64,000 nt of DNA from Brevibacillus sp. DP1.3A (lineage in GTDB: Bacteria > Bacillota > Bacilli > Brevibacillales > Brevibacillaceae): assembly GCF_013284245.2 (NCBI RefSeq), contig NZ_CP085876.1, positions 817,001 through 881,000 on the forward strand, written 5' to 3'. The notes beneath the pieces are model-generated. The model was not told the origin of the DNA. It ran no database searches and saw only the letters and a program-made list of their open reading frames with translations. Shown here piece by piece: positions 9,401-21,400 of the stretch. How positions within the stretch are numbered: position 1 is the first letter of the stretch; each line of letters begins with the position of its first letter. A program made the translations under genes and the position numbers.

Positions 9401-12400
9401 ATACTCGAGCACGAGGAAATATCGAAGGTCCTCGAACGGTGGGTTCAGGGCGGCGTCTATGATTGGAATCGCCGATACGAAGCGCTAAAGCCTCGTCCGA
9501 TCTCGCTCCCAACGTATCCGTTCGCCAAGGAGAGATACTGGATCCCGGATATGAGAAGCACCCAAACGGCAGCGGGTGCTGATCCGCTTCATCCGCTGCT
9601 GCACCGCAATACGTCGGATTTCACCGTACAGCGCTTCAGCTCGCGGTTTGAAGGAACTGAATTTTATTTGGAGGACCACCAGGTTGAAGGCAGGCGCATC
9701 CTTCCGGGAGTCGCTTATTTGGAGATGGCCCGAGCAGCGGCTGTCCTATCTATCGGCAAGCTGCTGCCGGAGGTATCCGTCCGATTGCAACAGGTGGTAT
9801 GGGCACAGCCGATCCTTGCAGGCGATGAATCTGTACATGCCCATATCACCATGAAGCCAAGCGACAATGGGACAATTGATTATCGGATTTATACCGGGGC
9901 ACCGGAGGAACAAGCTGGGGAGAACGTGCACAGTCAAGGAACCGTACTGGTCGTAGAAGCGGCTGAGCCGCCCGTTTTAGATTACCATGAGATTCGGAAG
10001 CAATGCTCGCGACGACAGTTATCGACCGAGCAATGCTACGAAGCGTTCGAGGGGATGGGCATTCATTACGGTCCCTCGCATCGCTCGGTATCCGTGATTT
10101 ATATCGGCGACGGGCAGCTGCTTGCGCAACTGTCGATGCCTTCATTGATTGCGGAAACAAGGGATGACTTTGTGCTGCACCCTAGCATGATGGATGGCGC
10201 CTTGCAGGCTTGCATCGGTTTGGCTGCAGTAGAATACGGGCAAGCACCGCTTGCGATGCCGTTTGCGTTGACGTCACTTGAGGTGTTCCGCGGCTGCACG
10301 CCATCTATGTGGGCTTATATCCGGACCGTCACGGAGGAAGGCAATGGTAAGGACCGGGATCTCACATTCGATATCGACTTATGTGATGACCAAGGCCATG
10401 TCTGTATCCGAATGACAGGTCTGGTAACTCGGGCGTTGACCACAAAACGAGAACTTGCGCTTCAGGCATGTTCCGCTGAAAGCCGCACAGCCATTCAGCT
10501 GCGGCCGGTTTTGATAAAAGCTGCGGCTTCCATTTTAGGAGTGAAGGAAGACGAGATTGATCCGGACGCCGAGATGGAGGAATACGGTATGGACCCGATC
10601 AAGCTGAATGAATGGGCTCATCAGCTGTTCGAAGCTTGTCAGCTTGAAATACGGCCATCCGAATTGCCCGCGTTTAAGACGATGACGATCAATACAATAG
10701 CGGAGTATCTTAGCGGATCCGGAGGAGTATCGCGAATTTTGGATGGCGATGAAGAGACGTCGCAGGACAAAGCCAAAGTGTCGGAAGCAATCGATCAAAT
10801 GAACGATATGAACCGCACACTGTGCCGGATGCTTTGGGCTTATTTTTGCGAAACAGGATGGGTGGCCTCTTTATCAGCCTTCGGAGGTTACATACCCTCG
10901 GAGACGGAATTGCTGAGCTCCTATCGGAGATGGTTTCAAGAAAGCGTCGCAATGCTGGTCCGCAGCGGCTATTTAATGCCGGAGGCAGCCGGCGTTTACG
11001 CCCCAGCTCAAGAGCCAGTAACTCTCGGGCAAGCCTGGGCGGAATGGGAAGCGAACAAGAACAAATGGCTGGACCATGACGATGTCTCTGCACAAGCTTC
11101 CCTTGTGGAGGAGACGATGCGCGCACTTTCCCCGATTCTCTCCGATGGCGTTAGGCCGACGGATGTCATGTTCCCGGGTTCGTCCGCGGCGTTGGTGGAG
11201 GGCATTTACAAAAATAACCGCGTAGCCGACTTTTATAACGACCTGCTCGCGGATACGGCGGCGGATTACGTGCATGAACGGGTTGCTCTTGATCCGAATG
11301 CGAAAATACGGATTTTGGAAATTGGCGCCGGAAGCGGAGGAACGAGCGAGGCGGTGCTTCGGAGGCTGAAGCCTTATGAAGCGCATATCATCGATTATAG
11401 CTACACGGATGTATCCAAGTCGTTCTTGCTCCATGCGGAACAGAAGTATGGCAAAGAATATCCGTACCTTTCCTTCCATTTGTTCGATGTTGAACAAGCG
11501 TTGGAAGGGCAGGGAATTGCGAAGGGCAGCTTCGATATCGTGATTGCGGCCAATGTGCTTCATGCGACCCGCGATATGAAAAAGACGCTGTATCATGTCA
11601 AATCCGCACTGTGCTCAAACGGACTGCTTCTGTTAAACGAGCTTACCGGCAACACGGTGTTTAATCATGTGACATTCGGTCTGCTGGAGGGCTGGTGGCG
11701 TTATGAAGATCCGGAGCTTCGAATTCCGGGATGTCCGGGCCTGCATGTGCCGGTCTGGCAGACCCTACTTGCCCAGACAGGCTTTCACGGGATCATGATT
11801 CCTTCCGATGGACGCCTTTCATGGGACCAGCATATTATCGCCGCGTTGAGCGACGGCATATTAGATCAACCTAAGCGGCTTGCGGCCGGAGAGCGGCACG
11901 AGCGGCTTCATGACCTAACCAATACGGACCGAAGCGGTGAACATATGGAAGAACAGTGGATTGAAGATTATGTCAAGAAGACGATACGGGAATATGTCGC
12001 GCAAGCCTTGAAAATGGACGAGAAGCGTATTCAGGATGAGAAAAGCTTCTCCGAATACGGCGTAGATTCTATCGTGGCAGTCAGTCTCGTGAACAGTCTG
12101 AATCATCACTTCGGCCTTATTCTCAAGACAACGGTGCTGTTTGATTACAATAACGTGAAGCGGTTATGTGCGTTTTTGATCAAGGAGCATACGGATCAAA
12201 TAACCGTTCTTCTCAAGCGGAGCGAACCGGCTGCCGACAGAGAGGAAGAGGGCGCACGAGCCCTGCAGGCATCGGCAAAGCAGCCCGTCCAAAGCGGCCT
12301 TAGCATGCCTGCTTTGAATAATCGCTTTCGATCGCAACCGGCAGGATCCCCGGCGCCTGCAGTCAGTGAGCGTCAGAGCGCTCCCCTTCCTGCGGAAGAG

Positions 12401-15400
12401 CCGACGTATCACCATGTCGTGATCGAGCGGCCCGGGGGCGTTGATTCGCTGCGGATTGCACAATCCGGCGTTCCGGAGATGAGATCCGATGAGGTTCGCA
12501 TCGCCGTCCGTGCCTTTGCGCTGAATTTCGGCGATCTTCTCTGCTTGAAGGGTCTATACCCGACCATGCCTGCATACCCGTTCACACCGGGCTTTGAGGC
12601 AAGCGGGGTTGTTGTAGCCTCCGGTGCCGACGTATCGACCGTTCGCACGGGCGATGAAGTGATTGTGGCGCTCGGGGCTTCTTTCGGCGGACATTCCACC
12701 ATGATCACATGCCGGGAAGACCAGCTGTTCAAGAAGCCGGATTACCTCACGTTTGAGCAGGCTTGCACCATTCCGGCAGCCGCCATGACGATGATCAACG
12801 CTTTCCGCAAAGCGGATCTCAAGAAAGGCGAGAAAATTCTCATCCATACCGCGGCAAGCGGAACAGGACTTATCGCGGTACAGCTTGCGCGTCATTATGG
12901 TGCGGAAATATATGTTACAGCCGGGTCCAACCGCAAGCTTGAATTTTTGGAAACGCTCGGTGTGAACTATAGGATCAATTACAGGGAGACTGATTTCGAG
13001 GAAGAGATCGACAGGCTGACTGGCGGTAATGGAATCGATGTCATTATCAATACGCTTCCCGGGGACGCCATTCAGAAAGGAATCAACTGTCTGGCGCCGG
13101 GAGGCCGTTATATCGAGCTGGCGATGACGGCACTCAAAACCGCGAAGACGATCGATTTATCAGCGCTTGATGAGAATCAGACCTTTTATAGCATCAATTC
13201 AAGAAAGCTTGCTAACGAGAATCCGGCTGAGCTGCGCGGTTATGTCGAAGAGATGCTTGCGCTTGTCGAAGCAGGAACGATAAGCCCTGTCATTGATGGG
13301 GTTATCCCGTTTGAGCGGGTGGCGGATGCGTACCGGTCTATTGAGGATCGGACGGCCATCGGCAAGCTCGTCGTTACGGTTACAGAGCCTTATCGATATC
13401 AAGAAACGGCGGCTTTAGTCAAGCGGTTGGACAATGCGGAACTGCCGAGAGCACCGCACAGCGGGGAACAAGGCAGGGAGCCGGAGCCCATTGCCGTGAT
13501 CGGGATGAGCGGCAGGTTTGCCAAGTCGGAAACGCTGGAGGAATTTTGGGCCAATCTGGCAAACGGGACCGATTTGATCGAGGAGGCAAGCCGCTGGGAT
13601 CTTAGCCCATACAAGGCAGGGAAAAACAGTTTCTGTTCGAAAGGCAGCTATGTTGATGCGATCGACCGTTTCGATCCGGTTTTCTTTAATATTTCGGGTT
13701 ACGAAGCGAATTATATGGATCCTCAACAGCGTTTATTTCTAGAGGAAGCGTGGAAAGCGCTTGAAGATGCCGGTTATGCCGGAGCGGGAATGGATGGGCG
13801 AAAATGCGGCGTGTTTGTCGGTAGCAGCGGAAGCGACTATGCCCGACTGTTGGGCAAGCAGGCGCCGGCGCCGGCGTTTTGGGGCAATGCCGGTTCAGTC
13901 ATTCCTGCACGAATCGCCTATTATCTTAACTTGCACGGACCGGCGGTAACCATCGACACCGCATGCTCCAGCTCGCTTGTTGCTGTCCACATGGCCTGCC
14001 AGAGCTTAAGGTCCGGGGAAACAGAATTGGCGCTGGCCGGCGGTGTTTTCATTCAGTCGACACCAAGCTTTTATGAGAGTGCCAATCAAGCGGGCATGCT
14101 GTCCGCGTCGGGACGGTGCCACACTTTCGATGAACGGGCAGATGGCTTTGTACCCGGTGAAGGCGTGGGGACTGTCGTTCTGAAGCGGCTCAGTGACGCC
14201 CAGGCTGACGGTGATTACATCTATGGCGTCATCAAAGGCTCAGGCATAAACCAGGACGGTACAACGAACGGTCTTACGGCTCCAAGCGCGTTATCCCAGG
14301 AGCGTCTCGAACGGGATGTTTACGATTCATTCGGTATTGATCCAGAAAGTATACAGCTGGTCGAAGCACACGGAACCGGCACGCGATTGGGCGATCCGAT
14401 CGAATATCAAGCTCTGACGAATGCGTTTCGTCATTATACAGAGCGGCGGGAGTACTGCGCCATCGGCTCCGTCAAGACCAATATGGGCCATGCCGCAGCC
14501 GCTGCGGGTATTGCCAGCTTGCTCAAGGTACTGTTGGCGCTCAAATATAAGCAGTTGCCGCCGTCCTTGCATTTTAGTAACGGCAACCCCGGCATTGATT
14601 TTAAAGAAAGTCCGTTTTATGTCAATACCGAGCTGAGGAGCTGGGAGGCCGAAGCAGGAAGCAGGCGCCGCGCAGCCGTCAGCTCGTTCGGGTTCAGCGG
14701 GACGAACGCGCATCTTGTTGTCGAAGAAGCCCCTGCAATCGAGCGTAAGTCCGTCAAACGGCAGGGCTTCCTGATCGTCTTGTCGGCTTGTACGCAGGAG
14801 CAGCTGCGCCGGCAAGCGAAACAGCTCCTGGATTACAGTTTAGCCAACGCTGGCGCCGATTGCGGCAGTATAAGCTTTACGCTGCTTACAGGGCGGAAAC
14901 ACTTCCATCACAGACTGGCGCTTGTCGTCCGTGATACCCGTGAATTAGCGTCCTTGCTGTCTTCGTGGATCGGCAGTGAGGCCACGCCGCGGATATTCCA
15001 GTCCGAGCTAGACGCCAATGGAGCGCGGCAGCAGCTTGCTTTGAAACGATATGGAAACCAGTGTATTCGCGAGTTGCAGCATGCGGACGGCGCCTCAGAC
15101 TATATGGAACGTTTGTCATCGATAGCCGAGCTTTACGTACAAGGTTATGAGCTTGATTATCACGAGCTGTTCGCGAAGGGAAGGAATTTCAAAATTCCGC
15201 TGCCTACCTATCCTTTTGCCGATGAACGGTATTGGGTGCCGGAAGTCAAACCGCATGCGGATGCGCAGACGGAAAGTGATGCGACAAAGCAAGCCGTACT
15301 CCACCCATTGGTACAAAGAAATACATCGGATTTCCAGGACATGAAATACAGCTCGACCTTTACAGGTGAGGAATTCTTCATCAGGGATCACGTCGTGAAC

Positions 15401-18400
15401 GGCGAACCGGTTATGCCCGGTGTCGCCTATTTGGAGATGGCTCAAGCCGCGATTCGGATGATGGCGGGCGGCGAGCGGGAGAGCAGTCTCGGGATCCGTC
15501 TGAAACGAGTCGTTTGGGCACGGCCTATGATTGTGGCTGCCAAGCCTCTGGACGTTCGGATCGGGGTGAAGCGGGAACAAAACGGAGACGTCAGCTACCG
15601 GGTTACGAGCCAAATCGAGAAAGAGAGCGTTCTCCATTGTCAAGGGGCAGGAGAACTTTTCGAGATGCGGGAACGACCTGTGGTGTTGCTTGAAGCGTTG
15701 AAAACTACGCTGACGCAGAAGCGTTCCGTTCAGAGCTGCTACGAGGCATTTGAACGAATGGGTATTCAATATGGTTCCGGGCAAAGAGGATTGGACGAGG
15801 TTTACACAGGGCCGGAGGGCGTACTCGCCAAGCTCTTGCTGCCCGCGAGCGTCCAGAGCACGAAGGATCGCTACACGATGCACCCAAGCATGATGGATTC
15901 CGCCCTGCAAGCGGCGGTTGTCTTTATGGACAGGACGGAAGAGAACAAGATGAAGCTCCCGTTTGCAATCGATGAGCTTGAGCTGTTTGACCGCTGCACA
16001 ACGGTTATGTGGGCTTGGCTGCGGCCAACACGCGGAGAGGCTGCAGACGGCCACATTCATAAGCTTGATATCGATCTGTGTGATGAACAAGGGACCGTAT
16101 GCGTGGCAATAAAGGGATTTTCGTCCCGTTTGACGGATCGGAACACGACGGATAACGCGATTTCGTCGAACACGGATTATGCTTCCGTGAAGTCTGACCA
16201 GACCTTGTCGGATTTGCTGACTTACGTCTGGGACGAGGTGGAAGTAGAAACAAGCGGCGTCCAGCCGCCGAACCGAACCGTAATCATTGCGGAAGACGAA
16301 AGCGCGGTCGTTCGTGAAAATCAGCATGAGTGGCCAGTAGCGTCGAGCATCATCCTGAAGGCTTCGGATACGATCGAGGAGATGGCCCACAAATTAAGGG
16401 CGTGCGGCGAATTCGAGCATCTGTTGTGGATTGCGGCACGGGAACCGGTCGGAGCTGCCGCTTCGGATGCTCCCATCGAAGAACAGGAAAAGGGCGTCCT
16501 TCATCTGTTTCGACTCGTAAAGGCCTTATTGGCGCTGGGGTATGGGAGCAAGCGTATCGCCTTGAGCTTCATCACCCAGCAAGCCGTTTCGGTCCAACGC
16601 GATGACGCCGTGCGTTCTTCCGCTGCCAGCGTACACGGATTGGCCGGCGCGATCGCCAAGGAATATCCGCTATGGGCGATACGGGTTGCCGATTTGGAAG
16701 CAGGCGGCAGCCTTTCGTTTGATCAATTGTTCCGTCTGCCTGCTGACCCGGAAGGCCACGTATGGGCCTATCGGGATAACCGATGGTATCGTCAACAAAT
16801 ACTTCCGGTAGCCGCAGCCGTACCGAAACAAAGCCTTTACCGTCAAGGCGGTGTTTATGTCGTCATCGGCGGTGCAGGCGGGATCGGCGAGGCGTGGACC
16901 GAATATATGATCCGCCAATATAGAGGACGAATTGTTTGGATTGGCCGGAAATCGCTGGATGAAACCATTCAGCTTAAGATTGACCGACTGGGTGCGGCTT
17001 ATGGGATAGAGCCGTGGTATATTTCGGCCGATGCCAAAGACAAACAGTCTTTGCAGCGATCTGTCGACGAAGTGAAGTCACGCTATGGCGCGATCCATGG
17101 CGTCATCCATTCTGCTATCGTCCTGCTGGATCAAAGCTTGGCAAATATGGATGAAGTACGCTTCCGCGCGGCGCTGTCGGCGAAAGTGGATATCAGCGCT
17201 CGGATGGCGCAAGTATTCGCGGCTGAGCAGCTTGATTTTATGCTGTTCTTTTCTTCCATTAATTCGTATACCAAACCGGCCGGTCAAAGTAATTATGCTT
17301 CCGGCTGCACCTTCAAGGATGCTTATGCCCACCGGCTTGGCAAGGAGCTGCCCTTCCCGGTTAAGGTGATGAATTGGGGTTATTGGGGAAGCGTAGGCGT
17401 CGTTGCCTCGGAGGAGTACCGGAAGAAAATGGCCTCGCTTGGCGTAGCTTCCATTGAACCGGACGAGGCAATGGCCGCGTTGGAATCGCTGCTAGTAGGA
17501 ACGTTGGACCAACTGGTGATGCTGAAGATGACAAAGCCGGTGCCGCTTGCAGGAATGCTGCATGATGAACGTCTAGTCATGCAGGCTGACCGCAGCTCAC
17601 TGCTTCCAGGAATTCAAAACCGCATACAGGAAGCAGATGATTCGCGACTTGGCCGTATACAATCCGATATGGGGCACCCCATGGCGTTGCTGGACGCTGC
17701 CATTTGCAAATTGATGTGGGCGATCTACAGAGAAAGCGGCTGGCTTAGTAGTGTTGAAGACGGTGCGTCCGGGATGCTGCCGGCCTACTACAGATGGCAT
17801 CAAGAAACCATAGCCGCCTTCGAACGTGCTGGCTATGTTCGGCGCGAGGACGGCACGCTGCGCATATTGGACACACGCTCTCTGGATCTGGATGGAGAGT
17901 GGCGTCAATGGTACCAGACGAGAAGCGAATGGAAGAGCAACGGCAATATGAATACACAAGCCGAGTTGGCAGAAAAAACGTTGCACGCCCTCCAGCGCAT
18001 TTTGGTCGGGGAATTACCGGCAACGGATGTTATTTTCCCGAACGGTTCCTTCGGATTGGTGGAATCTGTTTACAAAAACAATCTGATGGCTGATTTTTTC
18101 AATGAAGCGCTTGCGGATACGGCGGTGGCTTATGTGCAGGAACGCTTGGCGCTGGACAAGTCGGCCAAGATACGAATCCTGGAGATCGGAGCAGGTACGG
18201 GAGGGACGAGTGCGGTTGTACTCAAGCGCTTAGAACCGTATCAATCCCACATGGACGACTACCTTTACACGGATTTATCAAAGGCGTTTCTGATTCATGG
18301 AAAACAGACGTATGGGGAGCAGGCTCCTTACTTATCCTGCAAAATGGTCGATATTGAACGTCCGCTTGCCGAGCAAGGGATTGAAGAAGGAAGCTTCGAT

Positions 18401-21400
18401 CTTGTCATAGCAACAAATGTGCTCCATGCCACTGCACGGATAAGCCGTACGTTGCGTCATGCAAAGGCAGCCCTGCGCCCGGGCGGGTTATTACTGACCA
18501 ATGAGATCCATGCAAACCGCCTGTTCATGCACGTTACTTTCGGGTTATTGGAAGGCTGGTGGTTGCATGAGGATGCCGAAGTACGCATTCCCGGCAGTCC
18601 GGTGCTAACTACGGAAATGTGGCAGAGGCTTATGGCGGAGGAAGGTTTCCGGAGCATCTTCTATCCGGCACGGAAAGGTCATTTTCTCGGCGCCGCTGTC
18701 ATTGCTGCGGAGAGCGACGGCGTGTACCGGCAGTACCTAAGCGGTTGCGCGAGCGTTCCGTCGGATTTCCAGGGGCAGGAGCCGCTCCCGATCAGCCCGT
18801 CCACAAGCGGCACAAACGGTGCTGGTGACGTTTCGGACCGGGCGCTCGGCTCGTTTATCCAAACCGTTATTCGAACAGCGGTGGCGGATGCACTGCAAAT
18901 CGATGCAGGCCGAATCCAGGACGATCGGAGCTTCTCGGATTACGGCGTCGATTCCATCATTGCGGTCAACCTCATTAACATCATTAATGAGCACTGCGAG
19001 ACGCAGCTGCAGACGACGATCATTTTTGACTATAACAGCGTCGAGCGGCTGTCCGATTGGCTGCTTCGCGAGCATCGGCAGGAACTGCTGAGCAAGTACC
19101 GGCAGCAGGATAAAAACGCAGCCCAATCCCCGCCGCAGGTCATGGCTGAAGAACGGGCCCCGGCGCCGGGAGCATCGGAGGACGGGTATCGAGCCGCAGA
19201 AGATGTAGCTGCCTTCGAACTGGCGGGAAAGAGTCAGAAGCCGCGGGTACGCCATCATATAGTCGTTGAACGCCCCGGCGGTATCGACGAGCTTCAATTG
19301 AAACAATCGGCAGTGCCGCCGCTGACGGAGCATAATGTGCTGGTTGAGGTACGCGCCTTTTCATTGAACTTTGGCGATCTGCTTTGTGCCAAAGGTCTGT
19401 ATCCAGTGATGCCGCCTTTTCCTTTTACGCCCGGCTTTGAGGCAAGTGGTGTTGTCATCGATACCGGTAAGGCGGTGACCTCCGTCCGGCGTGGTGATCA
19501 AGTGGTTGTGATCGGAGGGGAGAATATAGGCGCGCAATCGACCTACATCGTATGCTCGGAGCAGTCGCTTCTTCCAAAGCCTGACTTTCTGTCCTTCGAA
19601 GAAGCTTGTTCGCTGCCGGCAGTCGGCCTTACGATGATGGACGCTTTTCGCAAAGCGGCAGTCAAACCCGGCGACAAGGTCCTTGTTCAGACGGCGGCGG
19701 GAGGAATCGGCTTGATGGCCGTACAGTTAGCCCGTCATTACGGCGCGGAAATATACGCTACCGCAGGCTCCAAAGAAAAATTGGACTATCTTGCAGGTAT
19801 TGGTGTTTCAAAGCTTATCAATTACAGGGAAGACGATTTCGAGCAGGAGCTCAAGAGGCTTACGGACGGACAAGGGGTACAGATCGTTGTGAACACACTG
19901 TCCGGGGACGCGATGTCGAAAGGATTCCGGTGTTTGGCGCCGGGAGGCCGGTATATTGAGCTCGCCTTAACCGCGCTGAAGTCCGCGCGGAGCATCGACT
20001 TGTCGCTGTTGAACGAGAACAGAGCGTTCCATTCCGTTGACTTAAGAGCGTTGTCAGCCGAACAACCAGCTGCGATACAAGCTTATTGGGACGAGTTGAC
20101 AGCTCTGATTAGGCAAGGGGTCATACGGCCGACAATCGGCGGCGTTTACGCACTCTCTGATTTTAAAGAAGCCTATCGTCAGTTGGAGAACCGGAAAAAT
20201 ATCGGCAAGATTGTGGTGCGTATACCCGGAGGCGATTACCTGTCCGAACCCGAAGCCAGTTCTTCTGCTATGGAGAATGCAAGCATGCCGCAGGTTCCAA
20301 CGTCTTTAGAACCGGTGGCCATTGTCGGGATAAGCGGTCGTTTTGCTCGTTCGGATTCGGTGAAGGAGCTATGGTCACATCTTGAGGCAGGGACCGATCT
20401 GGTAGAAGAAGTGACGCGCTGGGAACTCCGTGGAAGCGGCCCGGATTCGAAAGGTGTCAAAGGCTGCCGCCATGGAAGCTTTCTAAGCTCAATTGATTGC
20501 TTCGATCCGCTTTTCTTTAACATCACCGGCGTGGAAGCCGATTACATGGATCCTCAGCAGCGCATCTTTCTCGAGGAATCGTGGAAAGCGCTGGAGGATG
20601 CTGGATACGCGGGACCGGGAGAACATACGCAGCGATGCGGCGTCTATGTCGGAAGCTGCGGCAGCGATTACGCGAGATTGTTTGGAGACGAAGCGCCGGC
20701 TCAGGCGTTCTGGGGCAATGCAGGATCCGTCATACCTGCACGGATCGCTTATTACCTGAACCTGCAGGGGCCTGCGGTAACGGTGGATACAGCCTGCTCC
20801 AGTTCGCTGGTTGCGATTCATCTTGCCTGTCAAAGCCTGTGGACAAGGGAAACGGACATGGCGCTCGCGGGCGGCGTATTCATCCAATCAACGCCTGAAT
20901 TTTATACCGTCTCGAATCGTGCCAGTATGCTTTCTCCCACCGGCCGATGCCATGCTTTTGACGAAAGGGCCGACGGCTTCGTACCTGGAGAAGGCGCTGG
21001 TGCGATTGTTCTCAAACGTTTGAAGGATGCGCTTGCCGACGGCGATCATATTTATGGCGTGATCCGCGGCAGCGGCATCAATCAGGACGGCACGACAAAC
21101 GGCATTACGGCACCAAGTGCGAATTCACAGGAGCGCCTGCTGCGGCATGTGTATGATACCTTCTGCATCAATCCGCGCCATATTCAGCTGGTGGAGGCGC
21201 ATGGAACGGGAACGAAGCTGGGAGATCCGATTGAGTTTCAGGCGCTGACCCGGGCGTTCCGACATTACACGGACGATAAACGCTATTGCGCGGTCGGTTC
21301 GATTAAATCGAATCTCGGCCATCCGGCTGCTGCCGCAGGCATTGCGGGCTTGTTGAAAGTGATTCTGTCATTGCGTCACAAAAAACTGCCGCCTTCCCTC

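Noticed and set aside
15116..16390. Long reverse-strand open frame (424 codons)
   Set aside because: Antisense to DH and KR coding sequence of gene B; no ribosome site, no recognisable domain, and the same bases encode conserved PKS motifs on the + strand. Other reverse frames were rejected for the same reason.
11000..20300. Large internal DNA repeats as a mobile element
   Set aside because: The similarity is explained by duplicated PKS domains (cMT, ACP, ER, KS); no transposase, inverted ends or target duplication was seen.
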